A stretch of DNA of 64,000 nucleotides from Natrinema salinisoli. Its GTDB lineage: Archaea; Halobacteriota; Halobacteria; Halobacteriales; Natrialbaceae. Numbering within the stretch: the first letter of the stretch is position 1; the number at the start of each line of letters is the position of its first letter. This document shows positions 34,848-43,848 of the stretch, in pieces. The translations under genes and the position numbers were made by a program. Below the pieces are notes generated by a model. The model was not told the DNA's origin. It saw only the letters and a list, made by a program, of their open reading frames with translations, and did not search any database. The stretch spans positions 3,410,001 to 3,474,000 of the forward strand of contig NZ_CP084469.1 in the NCBI RefSeq assembly GCF_020405205.1. Reading direction: 5' to 3'.

Positions 34848-37301
34848 ATGGCACTCGCGGCAACAACCATCCTCTCAGACACAGTGGGTGGCGATCGATC
34901 CCTCGCCCGCCTCCTTCCGGTCGTTGCATCTGCCCGTACCGACGTGGAGAACGGTATCATCCCGCTCGAGCGCGACTTCCTCGAATTTCTCTCGATTCTC
35001 TCGAGTCTGCCGCTCGAGATCGGGGACGACGGTCTCGATCTCGCAGCGCTTCGATCCGGCTCGACCGGGTTACAAGCGCTGGTCGCGCTCTTCGTCGCCA
35101 ACCTCGTCGCGATGGGGCTCGGGGCGTGGGTATCTCACAGGCGGGCACCGCCGATCCCCGACGAGATCCGCGGGCCGGACGGGGACCCTATCGTCACGGA
35201 CGAGCAGGTGCAACTCGGGAAGAAAGTGTTTCAGGCAAACGGGCTCATGAACTTCGGCTCGGTCCTGGGCAACGGCTCGTACTTCGGGGTCGACCTCACC
35301 GCGGACGCCCTGGAACTGAAAGCCGAGTTCATGCGCGAGTACTACGCTCGCGAGCGAGGCGGGGAGTCGTTCGAGGCGCTCGCGGACGACGAGCGGGCGG
35401 TCGTCGCCGAACGCGTCGAACGGGAACTCGACGCGGACGCACCCGACGGATCGATCGCCCGGTACTCGGCGGCGGAAGTCTCCGCTCACGAGCGCATTCG
35501 GGAGCGGTACGTCGACCGGTACCACGACGGATCGCCCGAACGCGGGATTCCGTCGGAGTTCGTCGACTCGGCCGACCACGCCGAGCGGCTCGCCGACTTC
35601 GCGTGCTGGACGGCGTGGATGGCCCACACTAATCGGCCCGGCTCGGACCACTCCTACACGAACGACTGGCCGTACGTGCCTGCGACCGGGAACCGGCCCA
35701 CCGGTCAGGTCCTGGTCTGGAGCACGATCAGCGTCGTCCTGCTCATCGCCGGCGGCGGGTTCGGCGTCTGGGCATACCACGCCTTCGACTTCGCCGAACC
35801 GACGACCGAACTCGTCGACGTGCCCTCTCCCGACGCCGTCTCGGTCACGCCGACCCAATACGCCGCGGCGTGGTACGTCCCCGTCGCCGGCGCGCTGTTC
35901 GTCGCCCAGACGCTCGTCGGCGCGCTGTTGGCGCACTACTACGTCGAGCGAACCGGCTTCTATCGAATCGGAGAGGCACTCGGGGTCGACGTCGTCTCGC
36001 TGCTCCCGTTCTCTGTCGGCCGCGCCTGGCACGTCAACCTCGGGATCCTCTGGATCACGACGCTGTGGCTCGGCGGCGGGCTCTTCCTCCCGGGACTGTT
36101 CACCGACCGCGATCCGCCCTGGCAGGCCGCGGGCGCGACCGCACTGCTCGGCGCGCTCGTCCTCGCGACGGTCGGCGCGTTCGCGGGCGTCTGGCTCGGC
36201 ACCCGCGGGAAACTCGGCTCGCCCGAGGACGGCGAACGCTGGTGGTGGCTCGGCTCCGAGGGCCTCGAGTACCTCGAGGTCGGTCGCGTCTGGAAGCTCG
36301 CGTTGCTCGGTGCCTTCGCCGGCTGGACGGGATTAGTGTTGCGCGGCGTCCGCCAACTGGACGAGCCGGCGACCGGATTGGGTCACTTCATGACGTACGC
36401 GGGCGGCTCGATCGCGCTCATGTTCGCCGCGAGCATGCTCTACACGCCGGAGACGAACATGGCAGTCACGGAGTTCTGGCGCTGGTGGGTCGTCCACATG
36501 TGGGTCGAGGGCGTCTTCGAGTTCTTCGTCACCGCCGTGATTTCCGCCGCACTGGTTTCGATGGACCTCATCGAGAAAGGCGATGCGGAAAATGCGATCC
36601 TCTTCGAAGTGTTCGCGATCATGGGGGCGGGCATCGTCGGCGTCTCCCATCATTACTGGTGGGTCGGCCTTCCCGACTTCTGGGTCCCCCTCGGGACGAC
36701 GTTCTCGACCCTCGAGCTCGTCCCGCTCGTGTTCGTGCTCTATCGAAGCCTCGGCGAGTATCGATCCCTGAAGGCGCAGGGCGAATCCTTCCCCTACACG
36801 CTGCCGCTCCTGTTCATCCTCGGCAGCAGCGTGTGGAACTTCGTCGGCGGCGGTGTCCTCGGATTCTTCATCAACCTGCCTGTCATCAACTACTACGAAC
36901 ACGGCACGTACCTGACCGTTGCCCACGCGCACACGTCGCTGTTCGGCGCGTTCGGCCTCCTCGCACTCGGTCTCGGAACGTACATCCTGCGCGTCATCGC
37001 GCCTGAAGCCGCGTGGGACCCAACCTGGTTCCGCGGGGCGTTCTGGCTGACGAACGTCGGTCTCGTGATCATGTCCGTCGCGTCGCTGCTCCCTCTCGGA
37101 TTCGTCCAGCTTCGAACCGCCTATCGGGACGGCTACGCCGCCGCGCGCAGCCTCGAGTTCTACGAGCAAGACCACGTCCAGACGTTGCTGTGGGCGCGAA
37201 CGCTCGGCGACACGCCGATGATCCTCGGCGCGCTCGCCTTCACCGTCGGGGCGATCCGTCACCTCCGTGCCGCCCGGCGGCACTCGGCTACGGGTGCCTG
37301 A
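34848..37301 (+). CDS. norB: Quinol-dependent nitric oxide reductase (single-subunit qNOR)
   Basis: A heme-copper-superfamily protein of 817 residues from ATG 34848. Core homology begins with a first helix (LQALVALFVANLVAMGLGAWVSHR), then the extracytoplasmic domain typical of qNOR (QLGKKVFQANGLMNFGSVLGNGSYFGVDLTADAL, NRPGSDHSYTNDWPY), then about 12 helices. Metal ligands are visible: His395 (AWHVNLGILW), His550 and Glu554 (WWVVHMWVEGVFE), His601-His602 (GVSHHYWW), His693 and His695 (VAHAHTSLFG). It reduces NO to N2O with quinol electrons, for detoxification or denitrification. The roughly 75 residues before the first helix are unlike other family members; the frame also stays open upstream to a TTG at 34740, and GTG 34944 is possible. 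No nitrite reductase is nearby. Confidence 0.88.
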   Translation: MALAATTILSDTVGGDRSLARLLPVVASARTDVENGIIPLERDFLEFLSILSSLPLEIGDDGLDLAALRSGSTGLQALVALFVANLVAMGLGAWVSHRRAPPIPDEIRGPDGDPIVTDEQVQLGKKVFQANGLMNFGSVLGNGSYFGVDLTADALELKAEFMREYYARERGGESFEALADDERAVVAERVERELDADAPDGSIARYSAAEVSAHERIRERYVDRYHDGSPERGIPSEFVDSADHAERLADFACWTAWMAHTNRPGSDHSYTNDWPYVPATGNRPTGQVLVWSTISVVLLIAGGGFGVWAYHAFDFAEPTTELVDVPSPDAVSVTPTQYAAAWYVPVAGALFVAQTLVGALLAHYYVERTGFYRIGEALGVDVVSLLPFSVGRAWHVNLGILWITTLWLGGGLFLPGLFTDRDPPWQAAGATALLGALVLATVGAFAGVWLGTRGKLGSPEDGERWWWLGSEGLEYLEVGRVWKLALLGAFAGWTGLVLRGVRQLDEPATGLGHFMTYAGGSIALMFAASMLYTPETNMAVTEFWRWWVVHMWVEGVFEFFVTAVISAALVSMDLIEKGDAENAILFEVFAIMGAGIVGVSHHYWWVGLPDFWVPLGTTFSTLELVPLVFVLYRSLGEYRSLKAQGESFPYTLPLLFILGSSVWNFVGGGVLGFFINLPVINYYEHGTYLTVAHAHTSLFGAFGLLALGLGTYILRVIAPEAAWDPTWFRGAFWLTNVGLVIMSVASLLPLGFVQLRTAYRDGYAAARSLEFYEQDHVQTLLWARTLGDTPMILGALAFTVGAIRHLRAARRHSATGA

Positions 37302-37489
37302 CGGTGGGTTCGGCGTTCGTCCGGCGAACTCGCCGCTCTCGAGTGTGACGACGGGAAGACGGTGAGTCGAACCGACGGATCACTCGAGGCTGAAGCGAGC
37401 CGACCGAGAGATCGACCGAATCGCCCGTGGATACGCATTCGGTTCGATTCGCACGGTGGATTGATACTCGTTCGCACGAATACACGGCT

Positions 37490-38893
37490 GTGACAGGATC
37501 CCGCGTCGGCTTTCACTCGCTGACCACCGAGGTCACCGATCACCGCCCGACGGTCGAGGGCACGGTTCCGGACTGGCTCTCCGGGACGCTGATTCGCAAC
37601 GGGCCGGCCCGTTTCGAGGTCGGCGGCCGCCGCGTCAACCACTGGTTCGATGGGCTCGCGATGCTCCGCCGTTACGCCTTCGACGACGGCCAGCTCCGCT
37701 ATTCGAATCGGTTCCTCCGCAGCGGGGCCTACGAAGATGCGATGGACGGCCGGTTGACCGGCCAGTTCGGCACGGACACGCGCGGGTGGCGGCGCCTCCT
37801 CGAGACGGTGACCTCGCTGGGACTGCCGGACCCAACCGACAACGCGAACGTCCACGTCGCCCGCATCGACGGCGAGTACGTCGCGCTCACCGAGGCCCCG
37901 TGCCGGGTCGCGTTCGATCCCGAGACGCTCGAAACGCGCGGGCGCTTTCGATTCCGCGACGACGTGCCCGAACACATCGCGGCCGCCCATCTCGTGGACG
38001 ACCCCCACCGCCACGAACTGGTCGGATTCACGACGCAGTTCGGTCGGACGCCGCAATACCACCTCTACCGTCTCCGACGAGGCAGTCGAACGCGCGAACT
38101 CATCGCGTCCGTCGACGCGGCGGGGCCGGCCTACATCCACGACTGTAGCGTCACCGCAGATCACGTCATCATCGTGGAATCACCGCTCATACTGTCGGTA
38201 CTCCGGGCGCTCAACCCGTTTTCCGAGGGCGTGACCGACATGCTCGACTGGCAGCCGGACCGCGAGACGCGCGTGCTCGTGGTCGACCGCGATACCGGCG
38301 AGCTCGTGGCCGACCCGACGCTCGATCCGGCCTTTACCTTCCACCACGCCAACGCCTACGTCGACGGCGAGACAGTCGTTCTCGACCTCGTGGAGTTTCC
38401 GAACGGCGATATCGTCGATTCGATGTCGCTTGCCGAACTCGAGGGCGAGGGGTTTCCGGCCGTGCCCGACGCCCACCTGATGCGGTATCGTATCGATCCC
38501 GACGCGAACGCGGTCCGCCGGCGGCGACTCTACGATGGCGGGATGGAGATGCCGCGCGTCGCCCGCCCGGTCGTCGGCCGGCACCACCGGTACGCGTACG
38601 GCCAGGCGACCCATCGCGAGGGGGTGAACGGACTCGTCAAAGTGGACTGTGAGACGGGTGCTACCAGAGAGTGGTGGGAACAGTCGGTTTACGTCGAGGA
38701 ACCGATACCCGTCCAGCATCCCGATTCCGAGGCCGAAGACGAGGGGGTCGTGCTTGCCACCGCGCTGGACGTCGACCGCGAGCGGACGATGCTTCTGGTC
38801 TTCGACGCGGCGACGCTTGATGTCCGAGCGCGGGCCGTTCTCCCGCACGCGGAGCCGTTCGGTTTCCACGGCCGGTTCTTCCGGGACGTGTAG
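37490..38893 (+). CDS. Carotenoid oxygenase (RPE65/CCO family)
   Basis: A 467-residue seven-bladed-propeller dioxygenase. The four iron-binding histidines of the family are visible at His167 (AAAHLV), His217 (YIHDCS), His285 (FTFHHANAY) and His460 (FGFHGRF). The N-terminal GTVPDWLSGTLIRNGPARFEVGGRRVNHWFDGLAMLRRYAF is also typical. It cleaves a carotenoid or related apo-carotenoid/stilbene double bond with O2; retinal production is possible, but haloarchaea usually use Brp/Blh for that. The start is taken as GTG 37490, where homology begins; GTG 37427 would add 21 atypical residues. Confidence 0.88.
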   Translation: MTGSRVGFHSLTTEVTDHRPTVEGTVPDWLSGTLIRNGPARFEVGGRRVNHWFDGLAMLRRYAFDDGQLRYSNRFLRSGAYEDAMDGRLTGQFGTDTRGWRRLLETVTSLGLPDPTDNANVHVARIDGEYVALTEAPCRVAFDPETLETRGRFRFRDDVPEHIAAAHLVDDPHRHELVGFTTQFGRTPQYHLYRLRRGSRTRELIASVDAAGPAYIHDCSVTADHVIIVESPLILSVLRALNPFSEGVTDMLDWQPDRETRVLVVDRDTGELVADPTLDPAFTFHHANAYVDGETVVLDLVEFPNGDIVDSMSLAELEGEGFPAVPDAHLMRYRIDPDANAVRRRRLYDGGMEMPRVARPVVGRHHRYAYGQATHREGVNGLVKVDCETGATREWWEQSVYVEEPIPVQHPDSEAEDEGVVLATALDVDRERTMLLVFDAATLDVRARAVLPHAEPFGFHGRFFRDV

Positions 38894-38967
38894 TTCAGGC
38901 GAGGTCGTGCGATACGTCACGTGATCGGGATGGAGCAATACTGCGGCTCACCGAGTTGCTCGTCGCG

Positions 38968-39038
38968 AGAAGTGGGCGACCTCCGATTTGAACTACCTGA
39001 AGACGGGCATGCGTCTTCCGTAGTTCAAATCCGAGTTG
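38968..39038. repeat. Partial copies of the tRNA-Ile 3' end with a long hairpin (attachment-site-like scar)
   Basis: A degenerate direct copy of the tRNA-Ile 3' end (38968-38993, 22 of 26 bases matching 39087-39112) lies beside an exact 16-base inverted copy of the T-arm region (39023-39038 against 39097-39112). Between them a near-perfect hairpin forms: GATTTGAACTAC (38985-38996) pairs with 39020-39031, and GAAGACG (38999-39005) with 39012-39018. Such 3'-end duplications are what integrase-mediated insertion into tRNA genes leaves; the inversion suggests a later rearrangement. No integrase gene is present. Confidence 0.6.
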
Positions 39039-39091
39039 ATCGTATTTCCGCTGCTCACGGGTCACTACGTTCGCGTTGTTCGCAGTAGAAA

Positions 39092-39165
39092 TGGGCCAAC
39101 TCGGATTTGAACCGAGAGCCTCCACCTTATCAGAGTGGCGCTCAACCTAATTGAGCTATTGGCCC
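39092..39165 (-). tRNA. tRNA-Ile (anticodon GAT)
   Basis: The minus strand folds as a cloverleaf of 74 bases: acceptor arms GGGCCAA and TTGGCCC with discriminator A, D-arm with AGCTCAATTAGGTTGAGC, anticodon loop CTGATAA giving GAT, and T-arm CTCGGTTCAAATCCGAG. No intron is present and CCA is not encoded. Partial copies of its 3' end lie just downstream (38968-39038). Confidence 0.95.
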
Positions 39166-39242
39166 GCACCGCTTTCCTTCGCACTCGGTAGTTGCCCGGT
39201 GGAACGTTTAAGGGTTTCTTTCTCCCGCACCCGTGGGAACCC

Positions 39243-39839
39243 CTAGCGAGCGAGGGGATCGTCGTCTCGGTCGTCGTCCGCGTCGTCCGTCCGCTCGTCG
39301 CCGAAGTCGATCGTGTACGAGTCGTCGTCGTTCCCGTCGACGGTGTAGGCGTCGTCACCGAGATCGTAGGTCCCGTCGCCGGTCGATTCTGAGCGCTCGT
39401 CCGCCCCCTCCTGATTCGGGAAGCCGATCGTCCAGACGTTCCCGCTGGCGAAGCCGCCCGTTTTCTTGTCCGCGTAGGGGACGATCACGAAGCGCTTGAG
39501 CGCGGCTCGGATCGGGATCCGCGTCAGCGGCACGGCGAGCAGGAACCCGAGGAGGTCGGTGACCAGCCCCGGAGTCAGCAGGAACGCCCCGGCGGCGATC
39601 AGGAGGGCTCCGTCGAGCAACTCGTTCGTCGGCGGTTTGCCCTCGGCCATCGACCGCTGTATCTTCCGGATCGTCCGCCGACCCTCGGCACGGACGAGAA
39701 GCATACCGACCAGTCCAGTCAGGACGACGAGCAAGATCATCCCGACCCAGCCGACGAAGTCGAACTGGGTGACGACGACCGCGAGCAACACGGCGTCGAG
39801 GAACGGGATGAGCAACAGCGCGAGGATCCACCGGAGCAT
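39243..39839 (-). CDS. fxsA: FxsA-family membrane protein
   Basis: A 198-residue membrane protein. The first 110 residues match FxsA: FLDAVLLAVVVTQFDFVGWVGMILLVVLTGLVGMLLVRAEG followed by GALLIAAGAFLLTPGLVTDLLGFLLAVPLTR, with about three to four hydrophobic segments. The last 60 residues form a very acidic, Asp-rich tail of probable disorder, common in haloarchaeal versions. The function is poorly known; in E. coli FxsA overproduction suppresses phage exclusion. A short AT-rich stretch (AGGATTTTCACC) lies before the ATG. Confidence 0.85.
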   Translation of the reverse strand: MLRWILALLLIPFLDAVLLAVVVTQFDFVGWVGMILLVVLTGLVGMLLVRAEGRRTIRKIQRSMAEGKPPTNELLDGALLIAAGAFLLTPGLVTDLLGFLLAVPLTRIPIRAALKRFVIVPYADKKTGGFASGNVWTIGFPNQEGADERSESTGDGTYDLGDDAYTVDGNDDDSYTIDFGDERTDDADDDRDDDPLAR

Positions 39840-39983
39840 ACCGGAATATAGATACCGAAGGGTGAAAATCCTTTACTCTCGTCCCAGTATCGGAATCGAC
39901 GCCGCTCGAGGCCGCGAGCCGCGACTCCGGCCCGCGGCGCGTGCGAACGAAGGGCTTACCCTCGGCACGCGCCTCGGTCCGGT

Positions 39984-41633
39984 ATGGACGATACGACGCG
40001 CGTCGAGTGGCGCGAGTGGGGACAGGTCGCCTTCGACGACGCCGACGCGGCCGACGTTCCCGTCTTGCTCTCGCTGACTGCGACGTGGTGCGATCACTGC
40101 CACGAGATGGACAAAGAGACGTATTCGGAGCCCCGAATCGCAGCCAACATCAACGACAGTTTCGTTCCCGTTCGAGTCGACGTGGACCGACATCCGCGTG
40201 TTCGCGACCGATACAACATGGGCGGGTTTCCGTCGACGGTCTTCCTCGCCCCCGACGGAAAGGTTCTGACCGGAGCGGGGTACCTCGGCCCCGATGGAAT
40301 GCGGCAGGTGCTCGACAGCGTCCGGACCATGTGGGAAACGAAAGGCAGCGGCGCGGCGCGAGTCCCGCGGCCGTTGCGAGAGGACAACCCGCCGGCCGGC
40401 GAGCTGACGGCCGACATCGAAACGGGAATGCTCGGTCACCTCACCGATACCTACGACGAGACCGCCGGCGGCTGGGGGAAGAGCCCGAAGTTCCCGCTGC
40501 CCGACGCCCTCGAGTTCGCCCTGAAGCGTGACCGGGAGATGGCGCTGCGATCGTACGACGCAGTCGGCGCGAACCTGCTCGACGAGTACGACGGCGGCTT
40601 TTATCGCTTCGCGACCGATCGCGACTGGTCGGGGGTCCAGCGCGAGAAACTGCTCGACTCCAACGGCGCGCTCGTGCGAGCCTTCGCTAACGCCTACCTC
40701 CACACCGGCAAGGACGAGTACCGCGAACCCGCCGATCGCACGATCGAGTTCCTGACCACGACGCTATGGAACGGGGACGCCGACGCCTTCGCGAACAGCC
40801 AGGCCCCCGGCGACGACGATGCGCACAGCCTCGACGCGACCGATCGAGCGGCCGCCGACGAGCCGCCGGTCGATCGGGGCGTCTTCGCCGGCTCGAACGG
40901 GCTGGCGATCGAGGGGCTGCTCACCTACTACGCCTACACCGACGACGAGCGAGCCCGCCGGTACGCCGAGCGCGCGCTCGCGACCCTCCGCGAGGACCTG
41001 CTCGCGGACGGCGTCGCCGGCCACGCACTCGACGAGCGCGTGGAACGCACCGCCGACGGCGACCGCGTTTGTCTCCTCACGAATCAGGCGCGTGCGCTGG
41101 CGGCGCTGACGACGGCTGCTAGCACCCTCGAGACGGACGCGCTCGAGGACGCGACGAGCGTCGCGGAGGCGACGATCGAACGACTCCACGACGGGGATTC
41201 GTTCCTCGACGGACCCGCCGAGGGCGTCGGTCTGTGCGACCGTCCGCTGCGGCCCCTCGACGCCAACGTCGCCTTCGCGGACTCGCTGATCGATTTGGCC
41301 GTCCTCACGGGCGACGACCGGTATCGCCAGTTCGCTCGAGAAACGCTCGAAACCTTTGCGGGGGCCAGCGACCGATTCGGCGTCCAGATCGCCCGCTACG
41401 CGACGGCCGCGTCCCGGCTGCTCGAGGGGCCGCTGGTGATCCGGGTCGCCGCCGACCCCAGCTCGGACCTCCACCGGGCGGCGCTTCGCCTCGCGGACCA
41501 CGAGAAAGTCGTCGTTCCCGATGCCGACGACCTCGAAGCGGGAACCGCACGGGCCGAACGAGGCGAGCGGGTATCGGACCCCGCCGAAACTCCCGACGAG
41601 TTGAGCGAACGAATTCAGACCGTTCTGGACTGA
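39984..41633 (+). CDS. Thioredoxin-fold DUF255 protein (YyaL/SSP411-like)
   Basis: A 549-residue protein. The N-terminal 110 residues are a thioredoxin-like DUF255 domain with a CDHC motif (Cys36 and Cys39 in TATWCDHCHEMDKETYSEP) and GGFPSTVFLAPDG. The rest is an alpha/alpha-toroid related to N-acylglucosamine epimerase-type folds (GGWGKSPKFPLPDALEFAL, DGGFYRFATDRDWSGVQREKLLDSNGALVRAF). Relatives occur in bacteria, archaea and animals, but none has a settled activity; redox or sugar binding is guessed from the folds. At 549 residues it is shorter than the roughly 650-750 of many relatives. Confidence 0.85.
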   Translation: MDDTTRVEWREWGQVAFDDADAADVPVLLSLTATWCDHCHEMDKETYSEPRIAANINDSFVPVRVDVDRHPRVRDRYNMGGFPSTVFLAPDGKVLTGAGYLGPDGMRQVLDSVRTMWETKGSGAARVPRPLREDNPPAGELTADIETGMLGHLTDTYDETAGGWGKSPKFPLPDALEFALKRDREMALRSYDAVGANLLDEYDGGFYRFATDRDWSGVQREKLLDSNGALVRAFANAYLHTGKDEYREPADRTIEFLTTTLWNGDADAFANSQAPGDDDAHSLDATDRAAADEPPVDRGVFAGSNGLAIEGLLTYYAYTDDERARRYAERALATLREDLLADGVAGHALDERVERTADGDRVCLLTNQARALAALTTAASTLETDALEDATSVAEATIERLHDGDSFLDGPAEGVGLCDRPLRPLDANVAFADSLIDLAVLTGDDRYRQFARETLETFAGASDRFGVQIARYATAASRLLEGPLVIRVAADPSSDLHRAALRLADHEKVVVPDADDLEAGTARAERGERVSDPAETPDELSERIQTVLD

Positions 41634-41714
41634 CGCTCGGCCACGAACCTGCCGAGACCGATCCCGTATCAAACTACCATAGCGTTTATGGCCCTCCGGT
41701 TGGTCTGTCGTGAC

Positions 41715-42518
41715 ATGGCCAGTCTCAGGGACCTCGGGCTCTCGGAGTACGAGGCTCGAGCCTACCGATCGTTACTGAACACCGGCCCGACAACGGCCAA
41801 GGAACTTTCGCGGGCGAGCGACGTTCCGATGGGGCGGATCTACGACGTGCTCAACAGTATCGAACAGTACAATCTGGTCCGGAGTCAGACCGCGAGCCGG
41901 CCGAAAAAGTACGTCGCGGTCGAGCCCTCGACGGCACTCGATCGGCTGCTCGAGGACAAGAAGCGCGAACTTGAGGAGAAGGCCGACCAGTACGAGTCGA
42001 TCGTCGACGATCTGGCCGACGAGCTCGACGCGGCCGAGCCGGTCGAAGAGCAGTTCTGGACCGCCGCCGTCGGCCCCGAGGAGACGATCGACCTCCTCCT
42101 GGAACGGCTCGCGGCCGCCGACCGCGATATCGTGATGGTCTCGTCCCATCCGTCCCCCCAGTGGGACATGCAGGCCGTCAGCGAGGAGATCAACGCCCAG
42201 CTCGAGGACGCCCTCGATCGGGGCGTCTCGATCGACCTGTTGATGACCCGCGAGATGGTCGCCTCGATGTCGGAGGAGGTGGGCCGACGCTATCGAGAGA
42301 CCCTCCAACAGCGCGAGGACTTCGACGTCCGAACGCACGACGACGTGACGGGCTCGTTCAACATCATCGACGGCGTCGAGGTCTGCATTCAGGTTCCCAA
42401 CCCGCTCTCTTCGGGCGAGGCCTTCGGCATGATCGACCTGAAGGATCCGGAGTTCGCAGCGAACGTCCACGAGGAGTTCGCCCCGCGGTGGACGGAAGCG
42501 GAGCCGCTCGAGTTCTGA
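41715..42518 (+). CDS. TrmB-family transcriptional regulator
   Basis: A 267-residue intact regulator with a winged helix (LRDLGLSEYEARAYRSLLNTGPTTAKELSRASDVPMGRIYDVLNSIEQYNLV), a coiled coil (LLEDKKRELEEKADQYESIVDDLADEL) and a C-terminal phospholipase-D-like ligand domain (IVMVSSHPSPQWDMQAVSEEINAQLEDALDRGVSIDLL, GSFNIIDGVEVCIQVPNP). It is shorter than sugar-sensing TrmB and lacks that protein's C-terminal extension, so it belongs to the general TrmB-like group. The start is ATG 41715, with GTTTATG about 30 bases upstream, rather than the in-frame ATG at 41688. Confidence 0.88.
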   Translation: MASLRDLGLSEYEARAYRSLLNTGPTTAKELSRASDVPMGRIYDVLNSIEQYNLVRSQTASRPKKYVAVEPSTALDRLLEDKKRELEEKADQYESIVDDLADELDAAEPVEEQFWTAAVGPEETIDLLLERLAAADRDIVMVSSHPSPQWDMQAVSEEINAQLEDALDRGVSIDLLMTREMVASMSEEVGRRYRETLQQREDFDVRTHDDVTGSFNIIDGVEVCIQVPNPLSSGEAFGMIDLKDPEFAANVHEEFAPRWTEAEPLEF

Positions 42519-42586
42519 ATCGTAACTGATTCGATAGCTGATAAATAGGTACGAACTGATCGTGACTCTCCGGAGTCCGTCTCAAC

Positions 42587-43519
42587 TCAGTACTGTTGGC
42601 TGACTTCCTCGCGGAGCGTCCCCATTTCGACGATGCGCTCGGCGTGGGCGTTGTGCTGGTGGATCGACTCGTCGTTGGACTGGCTCATCGTGATCACCGC
42701 GTCGTCGGCCAGGTGATCGAACTCGTCGACGACGCCCTCGGCCAGCGCCCGAACGCAGTCCTCGACGAACTTCGCGTCGGCGTGGGCCTCGTAGGTCATG
42801 TGATCCTCGTCGGGCCGCTTCGCGAGGTTGTAGATCCGGGCGCTCATCGAGTCACGGGCGATGTCGATGATGTCGTTCAGATCGACCGACGGATCGCCGT
42901 TGGCTTCGATGGTCAGCGTCGCGTGACCTCGCTGGGAGTGCCCCGGTTGCGGTACCTCCTCCAAGAACTCCGTAATCGTCTTTTCCTCGACGCCGAGGTC
43001 CTCGAGGGTCTGTTTCGCGCGGGACGTGGACATCCCCTGCGAGCACGGACAGACGGTCATCCCCGTGACCGTGGCACCGATCTCCTCGCGAGTCCCCTCG
43101 TCGGTCGCCGTCGCCGAAGCTACGATATCGACGGTGTGTTGCGTTTCCCGGTCGCTCGCGGGCGTCTGTTCGCGCCGCATGAACTCGGCCTCCATCGAGA
43201 CCTCCGCTCGCGACGTGTAATCGTGTCGCTCGAGCAGCCGTTCGGCGGCCTCGCCGCAGACTTCCTCGACGCCGTAGGCCTCCTCGCGGGTCGCGTCCTC
43301 GAGGATCTCGTCGATGACCTCCATGTTGCGGCTCATGTCCGCGCCCTTCCGCCACCCGGGGAGGTCGACGAAGACCTCGAACTCGGCGGTGAGGACGATC
43401 GGGCGCTTGCCCTCGCGGGCGATCTTGACGAGCTTGTCGACGCCGGTGACGCCGACCTGACTCAGGCCGACGGTCACGTCGGGCGACGTCGCCTGCACGT
43501 CCGGCAACTGATGACTCAT
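42587..43519 (-). CDS. mptA: GTP cyclohydrolase MptA (FolE2/GCYH-IB family)
   Basis: A 310-residue member of the FolE2/MptA family. Conserved segments are [61 protein letters not shown] (metal-binding cysteines) and [14 protein letters not shown] with family histidines. In archaea MptA converts GTP to 7,8-dihydroneopterin 2',3'-cyclic phosphate for pterin cofactors. Haloarchaea also need such an enzyme for the queuosine/archaeosine precursor. The start [15 protein letters not shown] (43517-43519) is chosen over an ATG nine bases upstream. Confidence 0.9.
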   Translation of the reverse strand: MSHQLPDVQATSPDVTVGLSQVGVTGVDKLVKIAREGKRPIVLTAEFEVFVDLPGWRKGADMSRNMEVIDEILEDATREEAYGVEEVCGEAAERLLERHDYTSRAEVSMEAEFMRREQTPASDRETQHTVDIVASATATDEGTREEIGATVTGMTVCPCSQGMSTSRAKQTLEDLGVEEKTITEFLEEVPQPGHSQRGHATLTIEANGDPSVDLNDIIDIARDSMSARIYNLAKRPDEDHMTYEAHADAKFVEDCVRALAEGVVDEFDHLADDAVITMSQSNDESIHQHNAHAERIVEMGTLREEVSQQY

Positions 43520-43620
43520 TGCCCGCATTCAGGGTAGCGGGCGATTCAACCTTTCGGAACCAGTAGGTACTGGCTCGAGGGACTGTGGGGTTCAGTACGG
43601 ACTCGAGCGAGCCGTCGTTT

Positions 43621-43659
43621 CTTTAAGTGTCTCTGGTCACAAGGTAGAGATACGAGGGA
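43621..43659 (+). repeat. 39-base TATA-containing repeat, copy 1
   Basis: Begins CTTTAAGTGTCTCTGGTCAC, continues AAGGTAGAGATACGAGGGA. It matches copies at 45103-45141 and 46146-46184 almost throughout, on the same strand. The TTTAAG at the left edge looks like an archaeal TATA box, and the conserved block reaches about the +10 position expected from it. It lies between mptA and the M50 protease. Confidence 0.85.
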
Positions 43660-43806
43660 AGACGGTCGTTCTCCAGGACTCCGATTCGGTAGTTGCGACG
43701 CTCCGCCTCTCAGCGGCGCGGACGTTCTTCCACCCGATTTTTCAGGCGGTTCAGTTCTGTCCCGGCTGTGGCACGCGACTCGAGTGATCTGCACGGCGAT
43801 CCGGTA

Positions 43807-43832
43807 ACCTGAACGGTGATCCGTTTTCAGGT
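43807..43832 (+). promoter_or_regulatory. Long inverted repeat before the M50 protease gene
   Basis: ACCTGAACGG and CCGTTTTCAGGT form a near-perfect dyad around TGAT, with two extra bases in the right arm. It ends 16 bases before the GTG at 43849, where it could be an operator, or a hairpin ending a transcript from the repeat at 43621. Confidence 0.45.
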
Positions 43833-43848
43833 CACCTAAGGCCCCGGA

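Larger units (their letters stand above)
43520..43848. other. Divergent gap with repeat copy 1 and a strong dyad
   Basis: This 329-base gap between mptA and the M50 protease holds copy 1 of the 39-base repeat (43621-43659) and the inverted repeat at 43807-43832. The roughly 150 bases between them contain no coding frame I recognise but could be a short non-coding transcript started at the repeat. Confidence 0.5.

Noticed and set aside
36333-37283. Open frame antisense to norB rich in Asp/Glu
   Set aside because: Acidic composition here is the mirror of the membrane-protein codons; it lies wholly within norB, whose metal ligands are intact.
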